In this document: positions 25,239 to 39,600 of the stretch, in pieces
Layout: every line of letters starts with the position of its first letter
Numbering within the stretch: position 1 is the first letter of the stretch
NCBI RefSeq assembly: GCF_014066305.1
Contig: NW_023501071.1
Span: 124,001 to 188,000 of the forward strand
DNA from: Letharia columbiana
Taxonomy: Eukaryota; Ascomycota; Lecanoromycetes; Lecanorales; Parmeliaceae
DNA length: 64,000 nt
Direction: 5' to 3'
The notes under the pieces: model-generated
Databases searched by the model: none
Seen by the model: the letters and a program-made list of their open reading frames with translations, nothing else
Told to the model about the DNA's origin: nothing
Position numbers and translations under genes: made by a program

Positions 25239-25741
25239 TTTTTATAGCGTTAGAAAGCGTAAAGCGAGCTTTATAATTTAGGGAATTATAAAGTAACTAT
25301 ATATATTATAAGCTAAGTACTTTAAAGTGTAAAACTTCTATATATAAATTTTTAATAAGAGAAGCGCGAGAGAGCTATTAGGCTAACTTAGCCGATCTAA
25401 TTAAAAAGCGTATAAGATCTAAATTTATAATTAATTACATATATAAATTTAAGATTTTCAAGCTTAGCTCTATCTTATTCTTTTATATATATTAATTACT
25501 TAATTAATTTATATATATATAAAATTTAAAAACTAATTACTATTTATATATTTACTCTAACGTCTTTTAAATACGAAAATAAATATTTAATTAAATCTAT
25601 ATTATAAATAATATTTAAAATTAATTTATAATATAATATAACTTTTTTTCGATTAAATTTCCTATATTAACTTTATTAAATATAATTATTATAAATATAT
25701 TAGTTAAATACTTAATTATAAAATATTTAAAATATTTATAA

Positions 25742-26373
25742 CGAGTAAAAATCTATAAATTAAATTTATAATAATTTTTTTAATTAGAGCTATTGAGTAA
25801 ATTCGATAAGCGATCTTTAATAAGCGATATTTAAGTACCTTACCTTTTAATAATTATAAGACTAAATTTAGAAATTCTTTTTTTTATCTAAAAGCTTATA
25901 GTTTATTCTATAATTTAAAATAGAGATCTTAAAATTTTAATAGAAAATGAAAAAGCTATATTAAAATCAAATAATATATATCTAATTAAGACTATTCGAC
26001 TATCGAGCGAACTTTAATAAGCGATATTTGAATTCCTTACGCTTTAATAATTATAAGACTAAATTTAAAAATTCTTTTTTTATCTGAAAGCCTATATTTC
26101 GTTCTATAATTTAAAAAAAAAATCTTAAAATACTTTTATAGAAAATAAAAAGGTTATTCTATATATTAATAATATATATCTATTTTTTTAATAAGAGAGA
26201 TAAGAGAGACGCGAAAGGGCGAGATTTTAATAATTGCGAACGCTAATTTATTTATTCGCGATAATTTAGTCGATCTAATTAAATATCGTAGCGAACTCGA
26301 ATTTATAATTAACTATATATATAAATTTAAGATTTTTAAACTTAACTCTATCTTATTCTATTATATATATTAA
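25742..26373 (-). mobile_element. Hel-R copy, two-module form
   Basis: CGAGTAAAA after A, ATTAA before T, 632 bp. It lies in repeat T debris and is separated from Hel-Q by only 246 bp. Confidence 0.75.
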
Positions 26374-26959
26374 TTATTAATTTATTTAATAAATAATTAT
26401 ACTATATCTAATATATCTAATATATAGATTATATTAAATAAAAGTCTTCTTATCTATTAATATACTTACTAGTTAAAAAGATATAATATAATATAATATA
26501 TTAATCTATTATATTATACTCTAATAAGATATAGAATATTAATATTTATATACTTCTATAACTAATATAATATAGAATTTTAGATATATATATTATAAAA
26601 TAATATATTTATAATATAATACTATAAAATAATATATATATAAGATTTCTTAATTAAGATTTCTATATTTAGAAATATAAATAATTATCTTAATTATTAT
26701 TTTAATTAAAAATTACGCTAAATTAATAAGATATAAAATTAAATATAATTACTCTATATATATAAAAGAAAGCGAGTTATATATATTAATAATAAGAAAA
26801 ATTTATCTTTTAATAATATTAATTATATATAATTTATTAATACTTTATAAGTAAAGTCGTTAATAATAATTTTATATATTTTTTATATATTTTTAATATT
26901 ACTATCTAATATAAAATTATATATATTATAATTATAATCTTTTTATTAAATTATTAATT
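26374..26959. other. AT-rich transposon debris
   Basis: No gene or motif recognised; short TATA- and CTAATATAT-type simple repeats only. Confidence 0.4.
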
Positions 26960-27257
26960 TAGAAAATTAATATATTTCTTAATATTCTTTTATAAATATT
27001 ATAGCTTAATATAATAAGTTATATTTCTTTAAATTATCTTCTCGCGATATATAAAAGTATATTTAATAATTTTAAAATGAATTAATAATATCTATAATAA
27101 TATTTAAGATTAAGAATTAGATATACTTAAATAAGAGATAATTTTATATTATTTATATAATAGCGCTAATAATAATTAAGATTAAAATAGTAATTTAAAT
27201 AGCGTAACTTTTATAGTAGACTTTTTATTATTATATTTTAAATTAATTATATATAAA
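26960..27257 (+). repeat. Repeat S, copy A, left piece
   Basis: Matches 48990-49215 directly and 1300-1620 inverted. It continues at 42266 after the Hel-R nest. Junction bases are A at 27257 and T at 42266. Confidence 0.7.
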
Positions 27258-30140
27258 CGAGTAAAGATCTATAAATTAAATTTATAATCATTTTTTTTTA
27301 ATCGGAGCTATCGAGTAAATTTTAATAAGCGATATTAGAATCGATATAGATGTAATATTAATATAGATATATTAAATAAGATAACTAAGGTATCGAACTA
27401 TATAGATAGAAAAAAGGTATAATATAATAAGAGATATCTTTATTAAGGCTCGCTAGTTATAGAGCTAAGAGATATATTAAGAATACGCTTATAATACTAC
27501 TTTCTTTCTTTATTAAATTATATTTTATAATTAATAAGTAAAAAGATAGAAAAATAAATATATATATACGCTTAACGTCTAAAAAATAATAAAAGTAGTA
27601 AAGAAATAATCGTATTCGAGAATTCTAGTATCGTATCTTTCTTCGTAAGAGGTATTAAGAATAATAATAGCTCTTTATACTTACGCTATAATAATATCGC
27701 TAGCCGAGATATAAGTATATATAAGAAATCTAGTCGAAAGGAAATTAATATAGTATAGCGAAAATGATATTTATAGACGTAGATATAAATAATAGCGATT
27801 TTCGAATTCGTATTTAAATAAATGAGATATTAATAGAATAATATAACGTAATTAGTTAAGAGCTCCCGAATCGAATTAAATTACAAACGCTAAAAACTCT
27901 AATTTAATATTAAGTAACTTTAATATAGTCTTCTCTATAGTATATTATTTAGCTAATATTAATTATATTTAATAATAATAATAGTATAATTTATATATAT
28001 ACTAATATAACTTCGAAAGGTCTTTAGAATTATATTAATAAGAAGGGCTTATGCGAAAAATTATATATAAAATAATTTCTAATTAATATAGATCTAAAGG
28101 ATTAATTCTCAAATTTAAAAAAAATAAAGCTATCGTAAAGATATTAGACGTTTTTAATTTAATTAAAAATAGAATATTCTTTATTATTTTATAAGTTAAC
28201 CCTTTATAGATAAAGCTCTTCGAAATATTATTTATAGAAGTCGTCTATTAGATCTTAGCAATTTTCGAATTTACCACTATTCGTATTATATTAGATAAAA
28301 TTATTATCGAGATCTTCTTACTTAACTTTATACTTAAAATAACTATAGATTAATTTAAAGCTAAGTATTTCTTTAATAATTTATTTAATTTAATTATTAA
28401 TAGTAATATATTTCGACGAAGGGTTTATTTATTTTAATAATAGGTTATTTATTGCGAAATTTAAGAGATTAAGATAAAAGACGTCGTGAATTCTTATACT
28501 TAGCGAAAGTTTTAAATAGTATAAGATTTTAATAAAATCTATAATCTTAAATAAATTAAGTCTCTTATAGTCTAATTTACGAGAAGAATAATTAAAAATA
28601 ATATTCTTACTATTTAGAAAGATCGTATCGTCTATTTAAAAAGTAATCTTTTATTAATACTTATTAATTTATATAATTATAGCCTTCTAAGCGCGATTTA
28701 TATTATTTCGAATATACTTAAAAACTTATTTTATATAATTTATAATATTCTTTATCTAAATAGTATTAAGACGCTTATATATAATCTTATAGTCGATAGT
28801 ATTTAAATTAAAAATTATTTAAGAATAAAACCTCTTATTTATAAGGAAAGATAAGATATTAATAGTCGATAAGATAGTATTATTATCGATAAACTCGGTA
28901 ATAGATAGTTATCTTATCTAGTCGTTTTATATATAATTATAATATATTTAAAGATAACGCTCTATATTCTAATTCGCTTATTTAATTTATTTATTAATTT
29001 TAGAATAAAAGGCTATTAATAGCTTAACTATAATACTTAGTCTTTTATAAAAAGACTTTTATATAATAGCTATAAATTAAAATTCTTAATTCGATATTAT
29101 TAAGATCGATAAGTTATATAAATAAAATACTTTCTTAAGTAATAAGTTAACTATCTTCTTAGCGATAATATCTTTATTAATATTAAAATAAGCTATATAA
29201 TAATATTTCTTAATAAACTAATTAATCGCTATTTAAATAGCGTTATAGTTATTAAATATAAATAAGTCTATAATAAAGTTAATTAATATATCTTATTATC
29301 GCTTCTATAAAATTAATAGAGATTATAATAAATTATACTTTCGATTATAAAACGCTTTAGCCCTCTAATAAATATAGTAATTTTAAATATAGATAATTAC
29401 GATAGTTCTTATACCTCGTTAATATTATAACCGTATTCTATATCTCTCTTAATACATTATCCAGCCCTATGGCCTATTAGAGCTTAGCGTATCTTAATAA
29501 AGTTATCTACTATTATCTAATACCTTCTATTTATATAGCTATTCGATATCTAGTTATCTTATTTAATATATTTATATTAATATTATATCTATATTAGTTC
29601 TAATACTATAACTAGATTACTCTATTTACTATATTCGAATTAATAGACGAATTTAAGAAATCTATTAATAGGGGCTTTAGTAAGATATTAAGTTAAGCTA
29701 TTATATTTCTAAGTAAATCTATTATATAGATAATACGTTATAAAGAGTATTTATCGAGATAGCGTAATAATTTTATAATTAGTTAGAGAAATAAAGTAAT
29801 TATTAAACTAGTTTATTTATACGACTAGCAAATCTAAAGAAATCGCTATTTAACTTAATAATTATATAACTAACTCTCTAAGCGAAGTGAAAGCATTTAA
29901 AAGAACGATATTTAGACTATCTATAGTTTTCATAATAGTCTAAACGATCTATAAACTAGGGAAAAAAGTCCTCGTAAAATATAATATTATTTTTCGAATT
30001 TATAGTAAAGCCTCATAAAAGGTGTTATAAGAAGTTTTTTCTTTTCTCTCCTTCGCTTAATATTTATAATATTAAAGAATCGGGAGAAATAACGCAACTC
30101 TCTTATCTTCATTTTAAAACCATTATTTCCAATATATAAT

Positions 30141-30681
30141 GGGATGTGATACACGTACACCCCCTTTTTATACACGTACACCCCCTTTTGATACATGTAC
30201 ACCCCCCCAAATCCGATTAGCTTCCGCGCGGCCGCTAGCCGCATAAGGTATAAACCTCGCACATAGCCGGAGTAGGGTCGAAAGAGGTGCGGCTATACGA
30301 GGCGGACAGCGAGGTAGTTGACAGCGAGGACGTGGTACGCCAGCCTACATGCAGGGTAAGGAGACCATATTTGGTACTTTTCAGCTGCAGGAAGGCCAGG
30401 TGGCCAATAGGTAGTGGATATTCGAGTACGATAGGCGTATTTCTAGTAGCAACGAGAGAGGGTAGTCAGCCAATCAGCTATCGCCATAGAAGGACAATCC
30501 AAAGACCTCATCATTCGAGAGATCTGAGAAGGCTTGCCTTGCTACCACCAAGAGTCTCGGCAATATTCCCTAGGAAGCTATGTGCGAGGTTTATACCTTA
30601 TGCGGCTAGCGGCCGCGCGGAAGCTAATTGGATTTGGGGGGTGTACATGTATAAAAAGAGGGTGTACGTATATCACTTCCC
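30141..30681. mobile_element. 541-bp inverted-repeat DNA element, not RIP-mutated
   Basis: The ends are GGGATGTGATACACGTACAC and its near-perfect reverse complement (GTATATCACTTCCC at the right). Inverted similarity extends about 110 bp inward, through a GCGCGGCCGC block, to CTCGCACATAG at the left and CTATGTGCGAG at the right. The left arm has one extra 24-bp TACACGTACACCCCCTTTT-type unit. The 8-bp target duplication TATATAAT is at 30133-30140 and 30682-30689. The 133-codon open frame at 30287-30688 crosses the right end and is not a believable gene. An 8-bp duplication fits hAT-type transposition, but P and Merlin types also give about 8. It keeps CA and TG throughout. Confidence 0.85.
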
Positions 30682-30799
30682 TATATAATTAAGTAAGATA
30701 AACCGAGTTAGTAACCTCCTTACTTAGATATTTAATCGATGATAGTTCTTACTATCTAACGATATAGCGGAGGATATCGCGGCTATTATAGATTTATAA

Positions 30800-33700
30800 T
30801 AGATTATTAGCGTCGATTAACTACGTAATTAGATCGATAAAAAGTCTAATTAGTTCTTTACTATACTTCGTAGCCTTCGCTATTAATAAAATTAATTTCG
30901 AGATATAGCTAAATAGTATATCGACTTCAAGACTAAGAAGAATAAGATAGTAGATTAATAGAATAAGACTTAATAACGCTTAAAGCAAGTTAATATTAAA
31001 GCTAAGAAGCTATAAGAATAGAATAGAGAGCTTTAATAATAGCTAATGATAATGCGATTAGATATACTTAGAAATCTATAAATTATCTCTAAGATATAAG
31101 CGTTAACCTTAATAAAGCTCGCTTAAGTTCTATATCTTATCTATAGAAAAGAGAAGTTCATTAAGCTATCAAATCCTTTTTTCTTTATTAACGATAAGAA
31201 CTTTATATAAAAGAATTAATTAGTTAAAATAGAGAAAAAGTTATTAAATAATAAGAATTATTATCTTATCGAGACGTCTTAGATTACTTATCTTCTATTA
31301 TATATAAATAGAAAAGTAATTTCTTATATTCTAAATAGGAGACGTAGAGATATTATAAATCTCTATACGTTAGTTAGCGAGGTTATAAACTAATTAACTA
31401 AGATCTATAAAGAGACGAATCGTCGTAAGAAGATAAGACGCGAATACGATTTTCTTTAATAGATAATCTAGCCCTTTAATAGATTCTATATAAAACTCGT
31501 TAGACTCGATTTCATACTCAACTATAACGAAACTCACTTAAGGAATAATTTAGACATTAAGCTACGAATATATACCCGACTCTACTTTATTTTTATAGCC
31601 CTTTCTAATTATAAGTTTATACTCTTAAAGAATATTAAGAAATATCTTATAAATAACGATAATTTATAGCGCGTAAACTATAAACTACGTCTAGCTCTAG
31701 CCGTTAATAAAACGACTCTTAAAATTATCGTAACTTGAATAAGAAAGATAATTATCGCTATAATTAAAAATCGTATACCTTTCGCTATTATATTAGATAT
31801 TTATATCCCGAGTATCTTTTAGAGTATATTAAAGGCGACGGCTAATATAAATTCGAGAAACTTAATATATTTTAATTATAGAAAGACGGGCTATATAAGA
31901 CGCGATTATTTAATATAGAAATAGACTAACACTAATAAGAAGGTCTTACGAGAGATAGAAATTTATAAATTTATTATCGATAATGAATATAAGGTAAATC
32001 TACTAGTCGACGCTTATGAAGTCTCTAAGGATTCGGGAAACGAATAGCCTCTATTAAAGTTACGATAAGAGAGACCTATAATATATACCTATTAAATACT
32101 CTTAATAATTCTTTAATACGCCGTTCTTTTAAAATAAAAGTTACGCTATCGTTAGAAAAACGAAAATACTTACTTTAAAACGCCTTTATCGATAGTAGAT
32201 ATACTAAGATATATATAGTTATTAATAAGTCTCTAGTTTATAGAATTTACGAAGAATTACTATTAGAACCGATTCCACTATTAAAATCTAAACCTCTAAA
32301 AAATTACGATAGCCGAATCGCGAAGAAGCCTATTATCTATTATCTACTTTTGATAATAATAATAAATAGTCATCGAGAGAGAACGTATTCTATACTCATC
32401 GCCCCTCTTATATATAATATGATTCTGAGAAAATCATAAATGAATAAGTATAGGGTGCTTCTCGATATAATAAAAGATAAGATTCTCTTCGTATTAGATC
32501 GCTATAATTATAACGATAATAAGATCTTAATAGCGAAGGATCTCGCTATCTTATTAAATTCGAAATTAAAATTCTTTACTCTATAGATTATCTTAAAGAA
32601 AAAACCTTCTTCTTAATCTATATATAACGACGATTCGAACTTTACTATTAACTCGAACGTCTCTAGCGAACTAATTAATAAAAAGAGATTTATATCTACT
32701 TCTTAAAATATAAGATAAAAATGAGATATAGACTTATAATTCATTAATATCGTCGAAATTAATATTATATTATACTATTAATTAGCGCGTAATAAGGAAA
32801 ACCAACTATTTACTCTTATTATAAACGAGATCTATAACTCGCTATTAAAGAAGTTACCTCCTCGAAAGAAACTACGTAATTCTTATATATTAGTTAATAA
32901 GCTATATTTTTATAACTTAGAAAAGAAGTATAAAAGGTACTATAGATCGAATTATTTTATTTAAATTAATACTACTAAAGTCGTTAGTCTTAAAGATATT
33001 AAGAGAAAACTTCTAATCGAGTACTATAACTATTTAAATATTTTCGATAAAATAAAGATAGATAAACTACTACTACACCGCCCTTATAATCATAAACTAA
33101 AGTTTACTAAAGTCGATACCACCGGCCTACCGAAGAGTCGAGTCTATTTTATATCAGAATATAAGTTAAAATAGATTAAGAAGTATTTAGACGAGCATCT
33201 AAAAAAGGGCTTCATAATATCTAGTCATATATCATTCATATCCTCTATTTTATTTACCGAGAAACTAAACGAGGGTCTACGCTTTTATATGGATTATTAA
33301 AGATTAAATATTATTACTAAGAGAAATTGATATTTAATTTCATTAATAGATGAGGTTCTCGCGAGAATTCAGAGCTGTAAATACCTTACTCGATTAGATA
33401 TTATAGCCGCATTTAATAAATTGCGTATATACTTCAATAGTAAGAATTTTATTATATTCGTTATCTCCCTCGATGTATATAAGTATCGAGTACTCTTCTT
33501 TAATTTAATTAATAACTTAGTTATCTATTAGCAATATATAAATAATATTCTATTTAAGTATCTAAACGACTTTTATTAAGTCTATCTTAACGATATTCTT
33601 ATTTATAATCAATTAAGAAAGAAATATATTACGTATATTCGAAAGATTCTTTAAAAACTACGAAAGGTTAAATTATAAATAGATATTCTCAAATGCGAAT

Positions 33701-35980
33701 TTCATATTCAGAAAACGAAATTTTTAAGCCTTCTTATTTCGATTAATAATCTATAAATAGACTCTATCAAAATTTAAGCTATTATTAAATAATCTACCTC
33801 TATTAATTTAAAGGAGATATAGACCTTTATTAACTTTTATAACTTCTACCGTCAATTTATAAGAGACTTCTCGAAAATTATAAAATTAATAATAAAACTT
33901 ATAATTAAGAAAGTAATATTCGATTAGTTATCGATCTATTAAAAAGCCTTTTATTTATTAAAGATAGTTATTATAAGAGCTTCGATTCTACGCTATTTCG
34001 ATAGATCGAAGAATATTATACTTAAAACGAACTCCTTTAATTATATTAACGATAATATTCTATTTTAATACGATAACGACGAAGTCTTATACTCGATGAT
34101 TTTTTATAATAAGAATCTTATCTTAGCTAAATATAACTATTAGATTTATAATAAAAAATTACTAATTATTATTCGCTATCTAAAATATTAATATCTTAAA
34201 TTAGAATATATCGATATCTCTATTAAGATCTTCATGGATTATAAAGGCTTAATATACTTTACTAAAGAAAGAGATCTAAGCTATCGCTAAGCCCGCTATT
34301 TAAATATACTATTCGAATTTAATATCAAAATTATCTATCGCTTAAGGCCTTAAAATATTAAGGCCGATATACTTATATATATAGTCGATTTTAAATTAAA
34401 TAGCTTAAAGAACGAATACTTAAAGTAGTAATATTAGATAATATTTATATTTAATTATTTAGAACTTAATAATAGTAACGTCGAGATATATATTATTAAT
34501 AACTCTATCTTTTATAAAATAGTCTAAGAAAATAAGGCTAATAAATTATATAACGAGATTTATAAAATAATTGCGAAAGATAAGAATAAACTTCGCGGAA
34601 TTATACTTAATAAGTACTCTATAGAGAACGAGATACTCTATTATAAGAATCGCTTATAGATATTAGAAGATTTATATATCGACGTTATTCGCGAAGTATA
34701 TAATTAATTCTTATATAAATATCTCGATATAGCTTATATCTATAAGCTACTTAAATAAGAATACTATTAGCGAGATATAAAAGCTATCGTTATTATTTAC
34801 ATTCGAAACTACTATATCTACTATAGATCTAAAACCCCTCGCGATCGAGAATATAATCTACTATAATCTTTATTAATTTCTTAAAAGCGATAGTAAAATA
34901 TCTCGATAGACTTTATAATAGATTTATCTATATTCGATAAATATAACGCTATTTAAATAGTAATAAACTAACTTATTAAGAAATAATATTATATCGTATA
35001 CTCTAACATAGATAAAGAAATCACAGTCGAAAAGACGATTAATATATTATTTAAGAAGGTCTTTCGCTTATACGATCTATCGGCGTCGATAATTTTAAAT
35101 AAAGGCCTTTAATTTATATTAATAATATAAAAGACTTTTTATAAACGACTTAAGATTAAGACTAAATTATTAATAATCTTTTATTTTAAAATTAATAAAT
35201 AGATTAAATAGGCTAATTAAGATATAAAACGCTATCTTCGAATATATTATAATTATATATAAAACGATTAGTCTAGATAATTATCTATTATCGAGTTCGC
35301 TAATAATAATACTACTTTCGCAGCGATAAATATCCCACTATTCTTTATAAATAAGGGCTTTCACCCTCGAATAAGTTTTAGCTTAGATATTATTAACTAT
35401 AATATCACTTATAAGCGCCTCGACACTACTTGAGCGGAGGACATTACCGAGCACATATAGTAGATTCTCGACTATATTCGAAGTAATATAAATTATACTT
35501 AAAAGGCTATAATAATCTAGATTAATAAGCGATACTAGAAGATTACTTTTAAAGTAGATAATATAATCTTTCTTAGCAGTAAGAATATTATCTTAGATCG
35601 ATTGTCTCGAAAACTGAATAATAAGAGGCATAGCCTATTTAAAGTAATAGGTCTCGTGAAAACCTCATATCGCTTAGAGCTCTCAGTGAGTATAAAGATT
35701 TATAATATATTTTACCTTAATCTCTTAAGCCTTATATCGATAGACCCCTTATCTAAATAAATTAATTCTTTATTAAAGTACGTTATTATCGAGAGCTAAA
35801 TCGAATAAATAATAGAGGAGATTATCGCCTTTAAATTTATTAATAGCCGTTTTAAGTATTAGATAAAATAAGAGGGTCTCGATAAGAATCTTAAATAGTA
35901 TAACTCGGATAGTAGCGAATTTGAAAATTATTAAGATATAATTAATAATTTTTATAAGCGATACTCGTAAGTAGTCTACT
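30800..35980 (+). pseudogene. gag-pol relic of LTR-4
   Basis: Domains in order, read through stops. Zinc knuckle at about 31877-31915 (FNYRKTGYIRRD). Protease with FIDSG at about 32178-32200. Reverse transcriptase at about 33180-33620 with KYLDEHLKKGFI, LRFYMDY and the catalytic box YLNDILIY at 33583-33606 (first aspartate lost). RNase H at about 34010-34390. Integrase at about 34680-35640. C-terminal chromodomain-like segment at about 35770-35960 (a K-x-EGLD core where live copies have KWKGYD). The chromodomain places it among chromoviruses, whose integrase tail reads heterochromatin marks. It is one of the least degraded pol copies here. Confidence 0.8.
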
Positions 35981-36660
35981 AAGCTCGATAATATCTCGAA
36001 TATCGCGTTTTTAAACGAATTAAAATTATTCGATATTTTATAATAACTTTATTTTCTTTATATTCGTAATTCGATTTTTTAGATCTATATTATTTTATAA
36101 TAATCTTATTTTAAACTTATTAGATTATCTCCCCTTATTAATATAACCCTTAATATATTCTAGAATTATATCAGATTATACGCGAATCTTACTATTATTA
36201 TCGCTAGATATAATTAATATTAATTAAGTAGCTTATTACAAAGAAGCTTACGTTAAACTAATTTAATATTAAATTAAAGTTTAGCGCTTATAGCTTAATT
36301 CGATTTAAAACCTCTTAACTAATTAACTCGCATTATTTTATTAATATTCTTTATACTAAAATATTAACTCGAGAATTACTATTACCTACTAAAATACTTA
36401 TATTTACTACTTATCTATTATTATATCGATTTCTTTTAGACTAGAACTTCTATACTCGCTATATCTCTAGCTAGCGATAACGCTAACGCGAAGACTAAGA
36501 CGTAAGCTCTCGCTATCTATACTACCGCCGAGAAAGACTATACTATTAAAGATCTCGAATACTAAAAGTTCTTTATTATTTCATCAATTTTTAAGCGAGC
36601 GTATATGTATACTATTTTTACTACTCTTTCACTTATTAATTATAAGGATATGATTCTATA

Positions 36661-36674
36661 AGAGGGGGGGGTAG
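36661..36674 (+). promoter_or_regulatory. Polypurine tract of LTR-4
   Basis: AGAGGGGGGGGTAG directly before the 3' LTR, the expected primer site for plus-strand synthesis. Confidence 0.8.
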
Positions 36675-39600
36675 TATTACGACCGTATCCTATATCTCCC
36701 TTAATATACTATCTAGCCCTATGGCCTATTAGGGCCTAGCGTGTCTTGATAGAGCTATCTACTACTATCTAATACCTTCTATCTATATAGCTATTCGATA
36801 TCTAGTTATCTTATTTAATATACCTATATTAATACCACATCTATATCGATTCTAATAGTTAATAATATTCTCTTTTAAATAGCTTATAAATATATACTAC
36901 TTCGAGATATTCGTAGAATAATTAATCGTATATCTCTCGAATAATATCGATATATATATTATTAAATATCTATAAACGATCTTAATAATAAAGTATTCTA
37001 TCTTATACGAAGTATTTATTAAGAGTAATTTCTTAAAACTTATTCTTATTTTTAATAATAGCCTTATAAATTTTTATATAATACTTATCTTTCTTATTAA
37101 TTCTTACTATCTTATAATAAATAAAGTTATTAATTATATATATATTAATATATTCGTTATCTAATTTTAATTAATTAGAGATAAGAATTATTTAATACTA
37201 TTAGCGTAATCGTTTATCTTTAAAATTAGTTAATTTATATTTAGCTATTTATATAAGAATATTCGCCTTAATATTTTAAGGTTCTAATCGATAAATAATC
37301 TTTATATTAAATTTTAATAATATATTTAAATATCGGATTTAGCGTTAACTAAGATTTCTTTTCTTAATAAAATATATTAGTTTTTTATAATTAATAAAGA
37401 TTCTAATAAAGACATTCGTATATTTTAGTTTAAGGCGTTAATATTCTAGATAGCGAATAATTATTAATAGTTTCTTATTATAGATCTAATAATTATATTT
37501 AGTCGAGATTAGATTTTTACTATAGAAAACTATCGAGTAAAGTACTCCCTTATCGTTATATTAGAAAAGAATATCTTCGTTAATATAGTCGAAAAAATTA
37601 ATCTCTAAAACGATCTTCTTTATTTTATCGAAATAATATAAAACTAAAACTTTAATAATAATAACTTTAAGAAAGTAAAAGATCTCTTAATATACTGGAG
37701 ACTAATTAAATATAGTCTTCTTTATAATAAGTTTTATTATAAATTTAACTATTTTAAAGAAATCTCTAATAAATCGTTAATAAAAATTATAAAATCCGAT
37801 AAAGGCCTATATCTCTTTAAAGTTAGTAGATATAATTTACTTAATAATAGTTTAGATTTTAATAAAGTCTATTTATAACTCGTCTATAAATATTAATAAG
37901 TTTAGAAACTTAATTTTCTAAACGTAGAATTTACACTTAAGAATATTTATCTAAAGACCGACGTTTCTTAATTTCTAAAGGATTTATCTAACGTATTAAA
38001 TATATTCCTTTTTTATCTTATTATAAATAAATATATTATCGAGATAAATCTAATAGAAGTCGTTTAGATATTTAAATAGAATATTATTTATATATTATTA
38101 ATATATAATTAAACCGTTAATTAGTTTAAAGAAGAGAACTCGATACTTATATATCTTAAAAAAAGTAATAAAAATAGTAAAATTCTCGCTATCGAAGTAT
38201 ATATATAGTTTATTAAACGCGACTATAATATCTAATCGAGTGAGATATTTATATTTCTAGATTTTTATTAAAATCTTATCTATTAATAGAATTAGATATT
38301 AATTTCTTTTAATAATAGTATTTAACTTTCGATAGTTTATATAAAAACGTAATCCTCTATTCGACTTTTCCGCGAATAAAATCGGTGAGATAAATAATAT
38401 ATAACTTAATATTATAAATCCCTTCTTTAGATATTCGTCTAGATACTTCTTTATTTATTTTAATTTATATCCTAATATTAAATAGATTCTACTTTTTAAA
38501 AATTTTATCTTATTAAAGCTATTATTAAATTTTAATTTATAATTATAAAAATAATATAAAGAAAATATATTCGCTTTAGTTTTATCGAAAATATTAAGAT
38601 AGTTATAATACTTCGTAGATAGCTTATATTTTATCTTCTTAGAATTAATTTTATTAATATTATTAATTTAAATAAAGTAATTAAAATCGTAATATCTTTT
38701 ATATTTCTTTTCTAAATTATAAAGATAAGATTTATTAATTAATATACGAAAATCGCGAGATATTTAATTAATAAAAGATATATATAATATTAGCGAGTTA
38801 TTATAAATCTTATTTATCGTTAATATAAATAGCTTATTATCTTTTTTATAGACTAGTTAATAATAAACCGCTATACTAATCTTAGCGATATTAATAAACT
38901 TAAGCTTCTTATTATTCTTATTCTTATTTAATAAGAAAATATTTAAATTAATCTTATTATTATAGATAAGTAAGAGAGAGCTTTATTATTTTAATATAAT
39001 AGATAAAGAGATAAGTAATATAGATAGTCGAAGCTTCGAAGTTAATAGAAAGAGAAGATTATTTATTATTAATATTTAATTATTATTATAATTATATCGA
39101 TTAAATAGAAAGAGTATCTTATTTTATAATATATTAAGAATTACTTTATATTTATTTATTTATAATTTTTTAACTATTATATTATATTTTAATAATATAA
39201 TTAATATTAGATATATTTCTTCTTAATAATCTTTTATTATTATTATAGAAAGTAAATAGTATATAATTAGTCGTTTTATAATCTAGCTATTATAATTTCT
39301 TAATAATTTAAATTATAATAATAAAAGTAGTTTTAAATATAAAATCTTATATATTATTAAATTTAAAAATTTATTTATAACTATATAAGTATTAATATAT
39401 TTATTATTTATAAAAAAGTTTTAAAGTAAATACTCTCTTTCTTATAAAGATAGCGTAACTTATATATAAAAAGAACGATATATTAAGACGTTATTAGAGA
39501 TATCTATTAGATATATTTTATAAGTATCTCTTATTATAACTTTAAAAGAGGCTATTCGTTTCTTAAATTTAAAGAAAAATCATCGCTACCCGTAGTATCG

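Larger units (their letters stand above)
23451..25495 (-). mobile_element. Hel-Q copy, 2.05 kb
   Basis: Starts CAAGTAAAGGC after A and ends ATATATTAA before T. It shares about 25 bp at its 3' terminus and about 110 bp at its 5' terminus with Hel-R but has a different, longer interior. The empty paralogous site at 2901 shows insertion between A and T with no duplication. Two direct repeats lie inside (23855-23965 with 24056-24170; 24353-24520 with 25072-25238), and a coding-like segment sits between them. No replicase domain, so non-autonomous. Confidence 0.8.
22884..25741. repeat. Copy of repeat T, split by Hel-Q
   Basis: 23045-23450 and 25496-25741 are the two halves of a sequence that is continuous at 2500-3140. 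Only transposon debris is seen; no gene. The split point reads ATTATTAA then TTACTTAA, with no duplicated bases. Confidence 0.65.
29423..36857 (+). mobile_element. Chromodomain Gypsy retrotransposon (LTR-4)
   Basis: LTRs of exactly 183 bp at 29423-29605 and 36675-36857. The 5-bp duplication GTTAA is at 29418-29422 and 36858-36862. All 23 LTR differences are transitions. The 3' LTR is clearly less mutated than the 5' LTR (it keeps CCGTATCC, GGGCC and TTGATAG). It contains the 541-bp inverted-repeat element; without it the length is about 6.9 kb, normal for a complete fungal chromovirus. Confidence 0.9.

Noticed and set aside
29987..30262. 91-codon minus-strand open frame
   Set aside because: Spans the left end of the 541-bp element and the Gypsy sequence beside it, so it cannot be an ancestral gene of either.
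30287..30688. 133-codon open frame in the 541-bp element
   Set aside because: It runs out through the right inverted repeat into the target duplication; no motif, and small inverted-repeat elements rarely code.
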